From Sphaerimonospora thailandensis (lineage in GTDB: Bacteria > Actinomycetota > Actinomycetes > Streptosporangiales > Streptosporangiaceae), in contig NZ_BOOG01000045.1 in the NCBI RefSeq assembly GCF_016863115.1, forward strand, positions 1-62,534: a stretch of 62,534 nt of DNA. Direction: 5' to 3'. Under the pieces are notes generated by a model. That model was given only the letters and a program-made list of their open reading frames with translations. It was not told where the DNA came from and searched no databases. Within the stretch, counting starts at the first letter, position 1. Each line of letters opens with the position of its first letter. This document shows positions 31,313 to 40,354 of this stretch, in pieces. A program made the translations under genes and the position numbers.

Positions 31313-33011
31313 GTCCCGGCGTGGCCGGCTCTCGGCCGCCATCATGCTGGCGCTGCTGTCGGCGGCCTCGGGGGTCGTCGCACCCCTGCTGATCGCGCGC
31401 ATCCTCAGCGGAATCGGCGGCCGGCACACCGACCTGACCGCGCCGATCGTCCAACTGGTCGTATGCGTGCTGGCCGGGGCGTTCGCCGGCGGCTGGTCGT
31501 CCTACCTGCTGAGTTCGGCCGGTGAACGCGCCATCGAGGATGTGCGCACCGCGGTGGTGCGCCACGCCGTCCGGCTGCGCGTCCCGGTGATCCGCCGCAT
31601 CGGGGTGGGCGAGATCGTCTCGCGGATGGGTCCCGACGCGGCGCAGCTACGAGCGATCACCGATACGGGCGTCACCGTCCTGCCGGTCTCGGCGGTCATG
31701 GTGGCCGCTTACATCACGGTCATGGGGCTGCTCGACTGGGTGATGCTGGCCGTCACCGTCGGCACCTTCGCGGTCGCCTCGATCGCCATCCGCGCCTTCC
31801 TGGTCGGCATGCGGAAGGCGGCGCAGAGCCAGCAGGCGGCGCTCGGCCGCCTGGCGCAGTCCGCCCAGTCCGTGTTCACCATGATCTCTACCGTCAAGGC
31901 GTACCGTGCGGAAGACCGTGCGGTCGAGCCGCTGCGGGAGGCGACCGGCGCGGCGGCCACCTCGGCGATCCGGGCGGCCCGCGCGCAGGCGGCGATCAGC
32001 CCGCTCATGGGGCTCGGCCAGCAAATCGCGATCATCGGTGTTCTCGCCGTGGGCGGCATCCGCCTGTCGTCGGGCGCGATCGACATCGCCGGCTTCGTCG
32101 CCTTCCTGATGTACCTCTTCCAGCTGGTGAACCCGCTGATGACCCTCGCTCAGGGCGCCGGCAGGATCCAGGTCGGAAGGGCCGCCGCCACCCGGGTCGA
32201 CGAGGTGCTCGGCGCGGAGGCCGAGCCGTCCGACGCCGGGCCGGCGCCCGCGCTGCCTCCGCAGGCGCCCGCTCTCCGGCTCCGCGAGGTGGATGTCACA
32301 CTGGCGGACAAGCTCGTGCTCGACAATGTGTCGCTCGAAGTGCCGCGCACGGGCGTCCTCGCCGTCGTCGGGCCGTCGGGGGCGGGCAAATCCACCCTGC
32401 TGAACGTCGTCGAACGGTTCACGGAGCCGAGCAGCGGACATGTCGAGCTGCTGGGCGCCCCCCTGGACGCCTGGCCGATCGGTGAGGCACGGCGGCGGAT
32501 GGCACTGGTCGAGCAGGACCGGACGATGCTCAACACGAGCATCCGGCGGAATCTCACCCTCGGCCGACAGGACGACCCGACCGACGAGCGGTTGCTGGAC
32601 GCCCTGCGCGCGGTCGGCCTGGAGGAGACCGTACGGGCACTGCCGGATGGGCTCGACGCCGTCCTCGGCGAGGGCGTGCAGATGTCCGGCGGCGAAGAGC
32701 AGCGATTGGCCATCGCCCGTGCGCTGCTCACCGACGCGGAGATCCTCCTGCTCGACGAGCCGAGCGCACACCTGGACGGCGTCAACGAGATGCGGCTCGT
32801 CGACCTGCTGGCACGGCTGGGCCGCGAGCGGGCGGTGGTGGTCGTCACCCACCGTCCGTCCACGATCGCCGCCGCCCGATCCGTCGCCGTCATGGAGGCC
32901 GGCCGTGTGGTGGCCGTAGACGATCACGAGACCCTGCTGGCCACCTGCCCGGCCTATCGGGCGGTGGCCCACGATCAAGGCGAGGCCGTCATGGCGGCCG
33001 CGCTCTCGTAG
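31260..33011 (+). CDS. ABC exporter (fused membrane and ATPase domains)
   Basis: This 583-residue half-transporter has about six membrane helices in the first 300 residues and an ATPase at 340-575, with Walker A G-P-S-G-A-G-K-S-T (371-379), signature M-S-G-G-E-E-Q-R-L-A-I-A-R, Walker B I-L-L-L-D-E-P-S-A-H-L-D and switch V-T-H-R. There is no N-terminal C39 peptidase domain, so leader removal must be done by another enzyme, fitting the two M16 proteins downstream. ATG 31260 follows AAGGGAGAAG inside the end of the reductase gene. It likely exports the mature peptides or protects the producer. Confidence 0.92.
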   Translation: MSRRPESPTLRLLSRSVRSRRGRLSAAIMLALLSAASGVVAPLLIARILSGIGGRHTDLTAPIVQLVVCVLAGAFAGGWSSYLLSSAGERAIEDVRTAVVRHAVRLRVPVIRRIGVGEIVSRMGPDAAQLRAITDTGVTVLPVSAVMVAAYITVMGLLDWVMLAVTVGTFAVASIAIRAFLVGMRKAAQSQQAALGRLAQSAQSVFTMISTVKAYRAEDRAVEPLREATGAAATSAIRAARAQAAISPLMGLGQQIAIIGVLAVGGIRLSSGAIDIAGFVAFLMYLFQLVNPLMTLAQGAGRIQVGRAAATRVDEVLGAEAEPSDAGPAPALPPQAPALRLREVDVTLADKLVLDNVSLEVPRTGVLAVVGPSGAGKSTLLNVVERFTEPSSGHVELLGAPLDAWPIGEARRRMALVEQDRTMLNTSIRRNLTLGRQDDPTDERLLDALRAVGLEETVRALPDGLDAVLGEGVQMSGGEEQRLAIARALLTDAEILLLDEPSAHLDGVNEMRLVDLLARLGRERAVVVVTHRPSTIAAARSVAVMEAGRVVAVDDHETLLATCPAYRAVAHDQGEAVMAAALS

Positions 33012-33045
33012 CCGGCGAAGGAGCCGGCGGAACAGGAAACTCGAC

Positions 33046-34323
33046 ATGCTCATGACACCTGCGCGCCTGCCGATGGAGGTGGTGAGCCGTCGGCTCCCCG
33101 GCGGGGCGACCGTGATCGTCCGGCCCGACCCCCTGCTGGGGTTCGTGGCGCTCAACGTCTGGCACAGCACGGGCTCGATCCACGACCCCGCCGGGCGATC
33201 GGGGCTGGCGCACCTCGTCGAACACGTGATGTCCGACCCCGCCGAGGGCGCGGCCGAATCCGTTCAGCCGAGCGGATCCACCCAGGCGACCACCGCCTAC
33301 GAATGCACCAACTACGTCGACACCGGGCCGCCCGAGACGCTGCCCGAGCTGCTGTCCAGAGCCGTGGAGCGGATCAGGCGCGGCAGGGCGGGCATCACGG
33401 CCGCAGGCCTGGAGCGGCAGCGCGGAATCGTGCGGGAGGAGATCCGCCAACGTGAGGAGTCCGGGCGGTTCGGCTCGGGGCTGCGGCGGAGCCTACGGCT
33501 GCTGTTCGGCGCGGACCATCCGTTCGGCAAGCCGCCGCTCGGGGACCCGGAAGAGATCGCCGAGATCACTCCGGTCGATGTCGAACGGTTCATCGAGTGC
33601 CACTACGGGGCCGCACGCCTCGTCGTGTCGATCGTCGGGTCCGTCCATCCCGAGCACGCCATGGAGTTGGCCGCACGCCACCTGGGCGGACTGCCCGCCG
33701 GACCCCGGCCCGAGACGCCCGTGCTCTCCGGGCCGGAGGCCGGCGGCTATCGGCGAGAGGATGTGCGGGAGGGGCAGCGGACCGGGATGTTGCGGTACGC
33801 CTTCGCCCTCCCCGCGGCGGGCGAGCACCTGTCGGCGGCGGGCGAAGTCGTCATGGCGGCCCTCGCGGGCGCCTCGTGGTCGGTGCTCGGAGCCGATCTG
33901 GCCGACTACTACCGGCTGCTGGGTTCCATGGCCCAGCATGGTCGCTGCGGCTGCGGCCCGTCGCTCGGGCTGATCAAGATTGTCGCGCCGGCGGGTGTCG
34001 ACCTGTGTGAGCTCGAGGATGCGGTGACCACCCGCCTGGCCGACCTGGCCGGCACCGGCCTGCGCGAGGATGTGCTCGCCGCGGCGAAGGCCAAACGCGG
34101 CAAGGAGCAGTTGGCCGTGCTCGGCGGCGCCCGGACGTGCGCCGAGGAGCTGTGCCGTGAACAGGCCTGGTCCGGCGACCCCGCCGGGGTGACCGGCCGC
34201 CTGGCCGCCGTCCGCGCCGTGACCGCCGACCAGGTCGCGGAGATCGCCGCAGGATCGCTGGCGCGGCCGGCGGTCGTCGCCTTCCACACCGACCCTCTGG
34301 GGAACCCCACATGGATCGCATGA
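33046..34323 (+). CDS. M16 zinc peptidase, catalytic subunit
   Basis: This 425-residue protein belongs to the insulinase/pitrilysin family. The inverted zinc motif H-L-V-E-H is at residues 56-60 and the distal Glu is in R-E-E-I-R (131-132), so it looks active. The gene lies 34 bases after the exporter gene and overlaps the second M16 gene. In subtilosin clusters AlbE/AlbF form a comparable M16 pair linked to peptide maturation. Here it is the best candidate for removing the leader of the four precursors. Whether it works inside or outside the cell is unclear; no signal peptide is seen. Confidence 0.88.
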   Translation: MLMTPARLPMEVVSRRLPGGATVIVRPDPLLGFVALNVWHSTGSIHDPAGRSGLAHLVEHVMSDPAEGAAESVQPSGSTQATTAYECTNYVDTGPPETLPELLSRAVERIRRGRAGITAAGLERQRGIVREEIRQREESGRFGSGLRRSLRLLFGADHPFGKPPLGDPEEIAEITPVDVERFIECHYGAARLVVSIVGSVHPEHAMELAARHLGGLPAGPRPETPVLSGPEAGGYRREDVREGQRTGMLRYAFALPAAGEHLSAAGEVVMAALAGASWSVLGADLADYYRLLGSMAQHGRCGCGPSLGLIKIVAPAGVDLCELEDAVTTRLADLAGTGLREDVLAAAKAKRGKEQLAVLGGARTCAEELCREQAWSGDPAGVTGRLAAVRAVTADQVAEIAAGSLARPAVVAFHTDPLGNPTWIA

Positions 34324-35636
34324 CCGCCCCGCGAGCCTGGCGCTTTCCGGCCGCACGCACGTTCCTGCTCGACAACGGGATGCGAGTGAAGCTGGTGGAC
34401 ATGCCGGGCCGGTTCGTCGCATCGGTCGCCGTCGTCGTCGGCCTGCCCACCGCGGTGGAAACCCCTCGGACCGAGGGAGTGGTGGGGGCGTACTCCGCGA
34501 TGATGCTCGCCGACGCGCCGCATGCCAAGGCCGGCCCGGTGAGCGACGTCGCGAAGGCCGGCGGAATGATCACCACCAAATGTGGTCATCGAGGCCCGGC
34601 GGTCCTGGCGGACTGCCCCGTGCTCGAACTGCCGCGGCTGTTCGAGGCGCTCGCGGCCATGCTGCTGCGCTTCGAGCCGACGGCCCGCTCCTTCGACGCC
34701 CACCGGCGTCTGGTCGCCGCCGAACTCGCCGTGGAATCGGATGACCCGGCCGGTTTGGCCAACAAGCTGCTGCACGAGTCCGTGCTCGACCCCGCGAGCC
34801 GGTACAGCCGCCCGATGAGCGGCACCGAGCGGTCGTGGCAACACCTGAGCTTGGCCGACGTCGTGGAGTTGTACGAGACTCAGGTCGGCCCGCGGCAGAT
34901 GACCTTGATCGTCGTCGGCGATCTGTCGATGCTCGACGCGGCCAAGGCCGTCGCCGACGCCTTCGGCGGCTACCCCGGCCGGGACCGCCCCCCGGTGGCC
35001 GACCGACCGCCGACCCCCGGCGGCGGGCCGCGACTGCTGTGCCGTTCCGGGCGCGGCGGACCGCAGACCAGGTTGATGCTGGGATGCTTCGCGACAGACC
35101 GTCTGGATCCGCGGTGGCCCTCGGCCAGGGCCGCGGCCGAACTGCTCGGGGCGGGCCCGAACTCCTTGCTCAATGCGGAACTACGCGGCCGCATGGCCCT
35201 CACATACGGGGTCGAGGCGAGATTCCTGCCGTTCTTCTCGGGGGGAATGTTCGTGGTGAGCGGAGCGGTGGATGCCGAGCACAGTGAGCAGGCGGCAGCG
35301 GCGATCCTGCGGGTGCTGCACGAGGTCCGCCACGGCGCGGTGGACCCCGACCTGTTCGAGCGGGTCCGCCGCCGCATGATCAGCACCGCGGCGGAGATCT
35401 ACGAGTCCACTCTGGCCGTCGCCCAGCAGTACACGGAACTCGTCTCATGCGGGATCGACGAGTCGTACATCGATGATCACCTCGACCGGCTCGGCTCTTT
35501 GGACGCGGCGCGGATGGCGGACGATTTCCGCGGTCTCGTCGATCCCGGCCGGCTGCACACCGTCGCCGTCGGCCGGTTCGACCCTCGTGCGCCGGCGCTG
35601 GCCGGGTCCGGACTCGACGGACTCGGGTGCGCCTGA
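34311..35636 (+). CDS. M16 peptidase-like protein, non-catalytic partner
   Basis: This 441-residue M16 homologue lacks H-x-x-E-H but keeps the fold markers and the Arg...Tyr pair (L-R-G-R-M-A-L-T-Y-G-V-E-A) that non-catalytic partners use to close over the substrate. With the gene before it, it should form a heterodimer like the alpha/beta mitochondrial processing peptidase. ATG 34311 overlaps the upstream gene by 13 bases; ATG 34320 would give an ATGA overlap and is equally plausible. It is the last gene of the biosynthetic operon, convergent with the second LuxR gene across 31 bases. Confidence 0.85.
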   Translation: MDRMTAPRAWRFPAARTFLLDNGMRVKLVDMPGRFVASVAVVVGLPTAVETPRTEGVVGAYSAMMLADAPHAKAGPVSDVAKAGGMITTKCGHRGPAVLADCPVLELPRLFEALAAMLLRFEPTARSFDAHRRLVAAELAVESDDPAGLANKLLHESVLDPASRYSRPMSGTERSWQHLSLADVVELYETQVGPRQMTLIVVGDLSMLDAAKAVADAFGGYPGRDRPPVADRPPTPGGGPRLLCRSGRGGPQTRLMLGCFATDRLDPRWPSARAAAELLGAGPNSLLNAELRGRMALTYGVEARFLPFFSGGMFVVSGAVDAEHSEQAAAAILRVLHEVRHGAVDPDLFERVRRRMISTAAEIYESTLAVAQQYTELVSCGIDESYIDDHLDRLGSLDAARMADDFRGLVDPGRLHTVAVGRFDPRAPALAGSGLDGLGCA

Positions 35637-35667
35637 CCCGGGTTCGGCCCGGCGGGAGGGACACGAC

Positions 35668-38049
35668 CTAGGGGCGGGTGGCCTCCGCCGGGGTGGCTGC
35701 GGATTCCAGGTCGTGCACCCAGCGCGCGACCTGCACCCGCGAGTTGCAGTCGAGCTTCCGCATGACCTGGCGGAGATGGTTGATGACCGTCCATTCAGAG
35801 ATGCGGAGCCGACGCGCGATCTGTTTGTTGGTCAATCCCATGGCGACCAGGCTCGCCACCTCTGATTCGCGGGAGGTGAGCTCCGACCGCTCCTTGAGCA
35901 GGTGCGGATCCGCCGTTCCGAGGGGTGCCATGCCGGGGCGTCGAGACATGGCGGCGCCCGTTGGGTTGCCATTCCAGCGGCGCTGCAGGATCTCGCAGAG
36001 CAGATCGACGAGGTCGACGGAGGCGCCCGCCGCCGACCACCGCTGCAGCGAAATCGCGCCGATGCGGATGGAAAGCCGTCTGTCCGCCTCAGCCACGACC
36101 GACCACCACGCTGAGGCACCGTCAGTCCGATGCGCGCAGGTCCGGCTGATCGAGCCGGAGACCATCGCGAGATCGATGCCGTCCTGGTGCGGATCGCGAG
36201 GATGGTGGTCCTCGATCACTGTCGCGACCGCCGACATCGTCGCCGCCGGCCCGAGCGGCAGCAGTTTCGTCAGAGCACGCTCAAGGTAAGGACGCGTGTC
36301 GCCCAATCCGGTGGCGCACGCGGCCACCGCCCGCCACAGCAGCAGGGAACCGGCGGCGTACTCGTCGCCGTTGCGCATGGCTTCGAACAGTGCCGTGCGG
36401 CACTCGGCGTCGGCCCGCTCGAACAGCCGCATCCGGGTCAGACACGCGATGTACTCGCTGACCGACTCGCTCAGCCGGGTGAGATCTCCCCGCTTTCTGT
36501 CGGCGCTGACACATTCGGCCAGAGCCTCGGCCAGTTCCTCGGACCCGCGACCGTCGCAGACCAGATTGCCCAGCAGCGCGATCTCCGTTCTGTCCGGAAC
36601 CGCGAGCCTCGACAGGTCCTCGAAGCAGACCTCGGCCGCCTCCTGCTCCCCTGCGGCGGCGAAGACCCGTACGGCCAGCTCAGCCAGCGAATACCGTTCC
36701 TGCGCAGTGGCCGGGACATATTCCCGGATGATGGGCAGGAGGTGCGGGAGCAGTTCGGTAACCCCGCAGGTGCGGGCGAGCAGCGGCAGGGCATCGCACA
36801 TGAGTGCGACTGCCTGGGCATATCTGCCGTTGCCGACCAGCTCTGTGATCGCACATCGCATGTTGCGCTGCTCATACTGGAATTCCGCGAAAACGGTGCG
36901 CTGCGACTCGGCGAAACAGCCGGCGGCCATGCGTCTGATGTAGGCGGAGAGGTAGTCGGCCTGAGACTGCCGGATGGCCGCGAGCGACACCTCGGGTTGG
37001 CCGGCACACCAGCTCGCGACCGCGAACCCGGTCACCCGCAGGTGATAGCGGCCACGGGATTCGCCCTGGCCGGGCTCGGCGCCGAACACCAGGCCGCGCT
37101 CGACGAGCGAACGGGTCAGGCTGTCGATGTCGCAACGCGGCAGTGAATGCCGCAGGACGCTTATGCCGGCGCCGCCCGGCAGAGCGAGGATCGACGCGAG
37201 GACGACCATCTCGTCGCCGGTCAGGCTGAGGTGGGCGGAGTCTGTGTCGCCGAGGAGCTCGGCCAGACGATTGCGGGGGGTGTCCTCACTCACCGACTCG
37301 TGTACGGCCGTCAGGCCGTGCCGGGCGACGAGGTCGGCGAGCATGTCGACATCCGACGGGATGCCGAACGAGGCGGCGCAGATGCGCGTCACGCTGCCGA
37401 TGTCTTCCGGAGCGAGAGTGAATGTCGGGTCGCGGCGCCGTAGGCGGCGGAGGAAGAAACGCACCACCTCACTGGAGTGCGCCGGATCGGCATCGGACGT
37501 GATCTGGTCCACCGGGCCGCTCAGTGGCCGTATCGGCAGGGTGAGCACCCCGTCCAGCTCGTCCTTGCGGTGCGTGGTGAGGACGATGCGGACCTGCGGG
37601 TGGCGATGCGGCAGCTCCAGCAGAGCGCGCCGTCGGCCGGGGTCCAGGAATCCGATGTCGTCGACCAGGACCACCAGGTGTGACCTCGGACCAATCGCGC
37701 CGATGGCCCTGTCCAAGTGCTCGAAGAGGTCACCTGACGGCTCCTGGTCTCCTGCGGAGGCGGCGAACACGGCGATGTCGTCGAATAGGGACAGATGTTC
37801 GCGCAGGCTGGCCAACAGCTTGGTCTTACCGATACCGGGGCAACCCGTCAGTGCCAGCGCCCGGGTGTCAGCAGAGAAGAGCCAGGTGCGGACAGTCTCG
37901 AGAGCGCCGCTTACCTGTGGGAGATCCAGGCTTTCCGCGTCCGGGCCAGGGTAGTCCGGCCACGGCTTCTCCCCGGTACGGCCGCCGACGAACCTCGCAC
38001 GAGTACCTTTTGCCTGCTCACCGGCTCCGGTGGTTGTCCTTAGGTTCAC
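35668..38049 (-). CDS. Second large LuxR-family regulator with ATPase domain
   Basis: This protein of about 793 residues has Walker A G-C-P-G-I-G-K-T, a Walker B-like L-V-V-L-V-D-D-I-G-F-L-D and a long helical middle. A C-terminal LuxR helix-turn-helix reads L-T-S-R-E-S-E-V-A-S-L-V-A-M-G-L-T-N-K-Q-I-A-R-R-L. It is a LAL-type regulator like the one at 24171, but only distantly similar. The start is uncertain: ATG 38103 lies inside a hairpin that looks like the tetR terminator, so GTG 38049 is preferred although its ribosome site is poor. Placed at the other end of the peptide cluster, it likely controls it. Confidence 0.85.
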   Translation of the reverse strand: MNLRTTTGAGEQAKGTRARFVGGRTGEKPWPDYPGPDAESLDLPQVSGALETVRTWLFSADTRALALTGCPGIGKTKLLASLREHLSLFDDIAVFAASAGDQEPSGDLFEHLDRAIGAIGPRSHLVVLVDDIGFLDPGRRRALLELPHRHPQVRIVLTTHRKDELDGVLTLPIRPLSGPVDQITSDADPAHSSEVVRFFLRRLRRRDPTFTLAPEDIGSVTRICAASFGIPSDVDMLADLVARHGLTAVHESVSEDTPRNRLAELLGDTDSAHLSLTGDEMVVLASILALPGGAGISVLRHSLPRCDIDSLTRSLVERGLVFGAEPGQGESRGRYHLRVTGFAVASWCAGQPEVSLAAIRQSQADYLSAYIRRMAAGCFAESQRTVFAEFQYEQRNMRCAITELVGNGRYAQAVALMCDALPLLARTCGVTELLPHLLPIIREYVPATAQERYSLAELAVRVFAAAGEQEAAEVCFEDLSRLAVPDRTEIALLGNLVCDGRGSEELAEALAECVSADRKRGDLTRLSESVSEYIACLTRMRLFERADAECRTALFEAMRNGDEYAAGSLLLWRAVAACATGLGDTRPYLERALTKLLPLGPAATMSAVATVIEDHHPRDPHQDGIDLAMVSGSISRTCAHRTDGASAWWSVVAEADRRLSIRIGAISLQRWSAAGASVDLVDLLCEILQRRWNGNPTGAAMSRRPGMAPLGTADPHLLKERSELTSRESEVASLVAMGLTNKQIARRLRISEWTVINHLRQVMRKLDCNSRVQVARWVHDLESAATPAEATRP

Positions 38050-38084
38050 GGAGGCCAGTATGGGGTCGCAGCTCGCACCCACAC

Positions 38085-38103
38085 ATGGGGGCAAAGCCCC
38101 CAT
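38085..38103 (-). terminator. Candidate terminator of tetR gene
   Basis: ATGGGGGC / GCCCCCAT form a perfect eight-base stem with a three-base loop, 37 bases beyond the stop of the TetR gene. There is no long T-run. It marks the right boundary of the peptide cluster. Confidence 0.5.
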
Positions 38104-38140
38104 AATCTGCCACGAGTCAACGTGGACAAACCGAGGGCAC

Positions 38141-38716
38141 TCATGTGAGCCCTGGGGACGCGAGTGCGCCGCGGGCCATCTGGTGCAGCAGTTCGGCCAT
38201 GGCTTCGGGCGGGAGCTCCCCGGCGCTGCGCGGGGTGGAGTTGAGCAGGCCGAAGACGGCGTGGGTGGCCGCGCGCAGGCGTGCCGGCGGGCAGGAGGGG
38301 TGCAGCTCGGTCAGCACGGTCACCCATTCCTCGACGTAGAGCCGCTGCAGCCGGCGGATCGCCCGGCGGGCGTGTTCCGGCACGTTGTCGAGTTCGCGCT
38401 CGTGGACGCGGATGAGGGCGGGCTCGCCCAGGGCGAACTCGATGTGCCCGCGCAGCAGCGCGTCGAGCGCGGCCTCGGCCCGGTCGGCCGTGGTGGCCAG
38501 CCGGGCACCCCGCTCGTGCAGCCGCTCGCTGATGTCGAGCAGCATCTCGGCGAGCAGCGCCTCCTTGCCGCTGAAGTGCCGGTACAGGGCGGGGCCGGAG
38601 ATCCCCACCGCCGCGCCGATCTCCTCGATCCGGACCCCGTGGAAGCCGCGCGCGGCGAACAGTTCCGCCGCCGCCGCCAGGATCTCGGCGCGGCGATTGC
38701 GGGTAGGGGTGGCCAT
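38141..38716 (-). CDS. TetR-family regulator of the acyl-CoA carboxylase operon
   Basis: This 191-residue repressor has an N-terminal helix-turn-helix: R-R-A-E-I-L-A-A-A-A-E-L-F-A-A-R-G-F-H-G-V, I-G-A-A-V-G-I-S-G-P-A-L-Y-R-H-F, K-E-A-L-L. ATG 38716 is chosen as it begins a few residues before the motif; the frame is open far upstream only as a shadow of the carboxylase genes. It is divergent from the carboxylase operon with 48 bases between starts, which contain the palindrome at 38741-38756. It probably represses both directions and responds to an acyl-CoA intermediate, as for similar divergent regulators in Streptomyces. Confidence 0.9.
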   Translation of the reverse strand: MATPTRNRRAEILAAAAELFAARGFHGVRIEEIGAAVGISGPALYRHFSGKEALLAEMLLDISERLHERGARLATTADRAEAALDALLRGHIEFALGEPALIRVHERELDNVPEHARRAIRRLQRLYVEEWVTVLTELHPSCPPARLRAATHAVFGLLNSTPRSAGELPPEAMAELLHQMARGALASPGLT

Positions 38717-38740
38717 GGGCCCCCATGGTAGACGAAGCAA

Positions 38741-38756
38741 GTTAATGATGGTTAAC
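38741..38756. promoter_or_regulatory. Candidate TetR operator upstream of the carboxylase operon
   Basis: GTTAATGATGGTTAAC is an inverted repeat (GTTAA / TTAAC, six-base centre) in an otherwise very GC-rich area, exactly between the divergent tetR and carboxylase starts. Its right end is nine bases before the carboxylase ATG, so a bound repressor would block initiation. Confidence 0.7.
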
Positions 38757-38764
38757 ATCCGGGC

Positions 38765-40339
38765 ATGAGCGTGAATCCCTGGCCGGCGCTGGAGAGCCGG
38801 TGCGACCCCGGCGGCGAGCCGTACAAGCGGAACGCCGAGGCGAACGAGCGCCTCGCGGCGGATCTGCGCGAGCGGCTGGCGGCAGCGGCGCGCGGCGGCT
38901 CCGAGCGGGCCCGCGAGCGGCACGTCGGGCGCGGCAAGCTGCTGCCCAGGGACCGGGTGGACACGCTGCTCGATCCGGGCGGCCGGTTCCTGGAACTGTC
39001 GCCACTCGCGGCGACCGGGCTCTACGACGACCAGGCCCCGGCGGCCGGGATCATCACCGGCATCGGCCGGATCTCGGGCCGCGAGTGCGTGATCGTCGCC
39101 AACGACGCCACGGTCAAGGGCGGGACGTACTACCCGATCACGGTCAAGAAGCATCTGCGCGCCCAGGAGGTCGCGCTGCACAACAACCTGCCGTGCGTCT
39201 ACCTGGTCGACTCGGGTGGGGCTTTCCTCCCCAAGCAGGACGAGGTCTTCCCCGATAGGGAGCATTTCGGCCGGATCTTCTACAACCAGGCCACGATGTC
39301 GGCCCGGGGCATCCCGCAGATCGCGGCCGTGCTCGGCTCGTGCACCGCCGGCGGCGCGTACGTCCCGGCCATGAGCGACGAGGCGGTGATCGTCCGCGGC
39401 CAGGGCACGATCTTCCTGGGCGGCCCGCCGCTGGTGAAGGCCGCCACCGGCGAAGAGGTCACGGCCGAGGAGCTGGGCGGCGGCGAGGTCCACTCCCGCG
39501 TCAGCGGCGTCACCGACCACCTCGCCGCCGACGACGCCGACGCCCTGCGGATCGTCCGCGACATCGTGGCCACCCTCGCCCCGCGTGCCCCACGCCCGTG
39601 GGACGTCGCCGCCACCGAGCCGCCGGCCTGCGACCCGCGCGAGCTGTACGGGATCATCCCCACCGACACGCGGACGCCGTACGACGTGCGCGAGGTGATC
39701 GCCCGGGTCGTCGACGGCAGCCGGTTCCTGGAGTTCAAGGCGGAGTACGGCCCGACGCTCGTGACGGGCTACGCCCGCATCCACGGACACCCGGTCGGGA
39801 TCATCGCCAACAACGGCATCCTGTTCGCCGAGTCCGCGCTGAAGGGCGCCCACTTCATCGAGCTGTGCGACCGGCGCGGCATCCCCCTGGTCTTCCTGCA
39901 GAACATCAGCGGCTTCATGGTCGGCAAGGCCTACGAGCACGGCGGCATCGCCAAGCACGGCGCGAAGATGGTCACGGCGGTCTCCTGCGCTCGGGTGCCG
40001 AAGTTCACCGTGATCACCGGGGGGTCGTTCGGCGCGGGCAACTACGCCATGGCGGGCCGCGCCTACTCGCCGCGTTTCCTGTGGATGTGGCCGAACGCCC
40101 GCATCTCGGTCATGGGCGGGGAGCAGGCCGCCACCGTCCTGACCATGGTCGGCGACGCCGACGCGGACGAGATCAGGGCGCAGTACGAGCACCAGGGCAA
40201 TCCCTACTACTCGACGGCCCGCCTCTGGGACGACGGGGTGATCGATCCGGCGGACACCAGGACCGTGCTCGGCCTGGCGCTCGGCGCCGCCGCCAACGCC
40301 CCGCTCGAACCCGTCGGCTACGGCGTCTTCCGGATGTGA
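38765..40339 (+). CDS. Acyl-CoA carboxylase beta subunit (methylcrotonoyl-CoA carboxylase type)
   Basis: This 524-residue carboxyltransferase moves carboxybiotin's CO2 to an acyl-CoA. It has the methylcrotonoyl-type start R-N-x-x-x-N, R-E-R-H[13 protein letters not shown], acyl-CoA site [10 protein letters not shown] and [15 protein letters not shown], and biotin-site segment [11 protein letters not shown]. The last two motifs match MCCase rather than propionyl- or acetyl-CoA carboxylases. It heads an operon with the alpha subunit, HMG-CoA lyase and an acyl-CoA dehydrogenase, which is leucine catabolism. Confidence 0.92.
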   Translation: MSVNPWPALESRCDPGGEPYKRNAEANERLAADLRERLAAAARGGSERARERHVGRGKLLPRDRVDTLLDPGGRFLELSPLAATGLYDDQAPAAGIITGIGRISGRECVIVANDATVKGGTYYPITVKKHLRAQEVALHNNLPCVYLVDSGGAFLPKQDEVFPDREHFGRIFYNQATMSARGIPQIAAVLGSCTAGGAYVPAMSDEAVIVRGQGTIFLGGPPLVKAATGEEVTAEELGGGEVHSRVSGVTDHLAADDADALRIVRDIVATLAPRAPRPWDVAATEPPACDPRELYGIIPTDTRTPYDVREVIARVVDGSRFLEFKAEYGPTLVTGYARIHGHPVGIIANNGILFAESALKGAHFIELCDRRGIPLVFLQNISGFMVGKAYEHGGIAKHGAKMVTAVSCARVPKFTVITGGSFGAGNYAMAGRAYSPRFLWMWPNARISVMGGEQAATVLTMVGDADADEIRAQYEHQGNPYYSTARLWDDGVIDPADTRTVLGLALGAAANAPLEPVGYGVFRM

Positions 40340-40354
40340 GGCAGTGAGGCAGTG

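Noticed and set aside
27189-35636. Proteusin-type (polytheonamide) pathway as the source of D-residues
   Set aside because: No radical SAM epimerase or nitrile hydratase-like leader is present; the genes fit dehydration and reduction instead.
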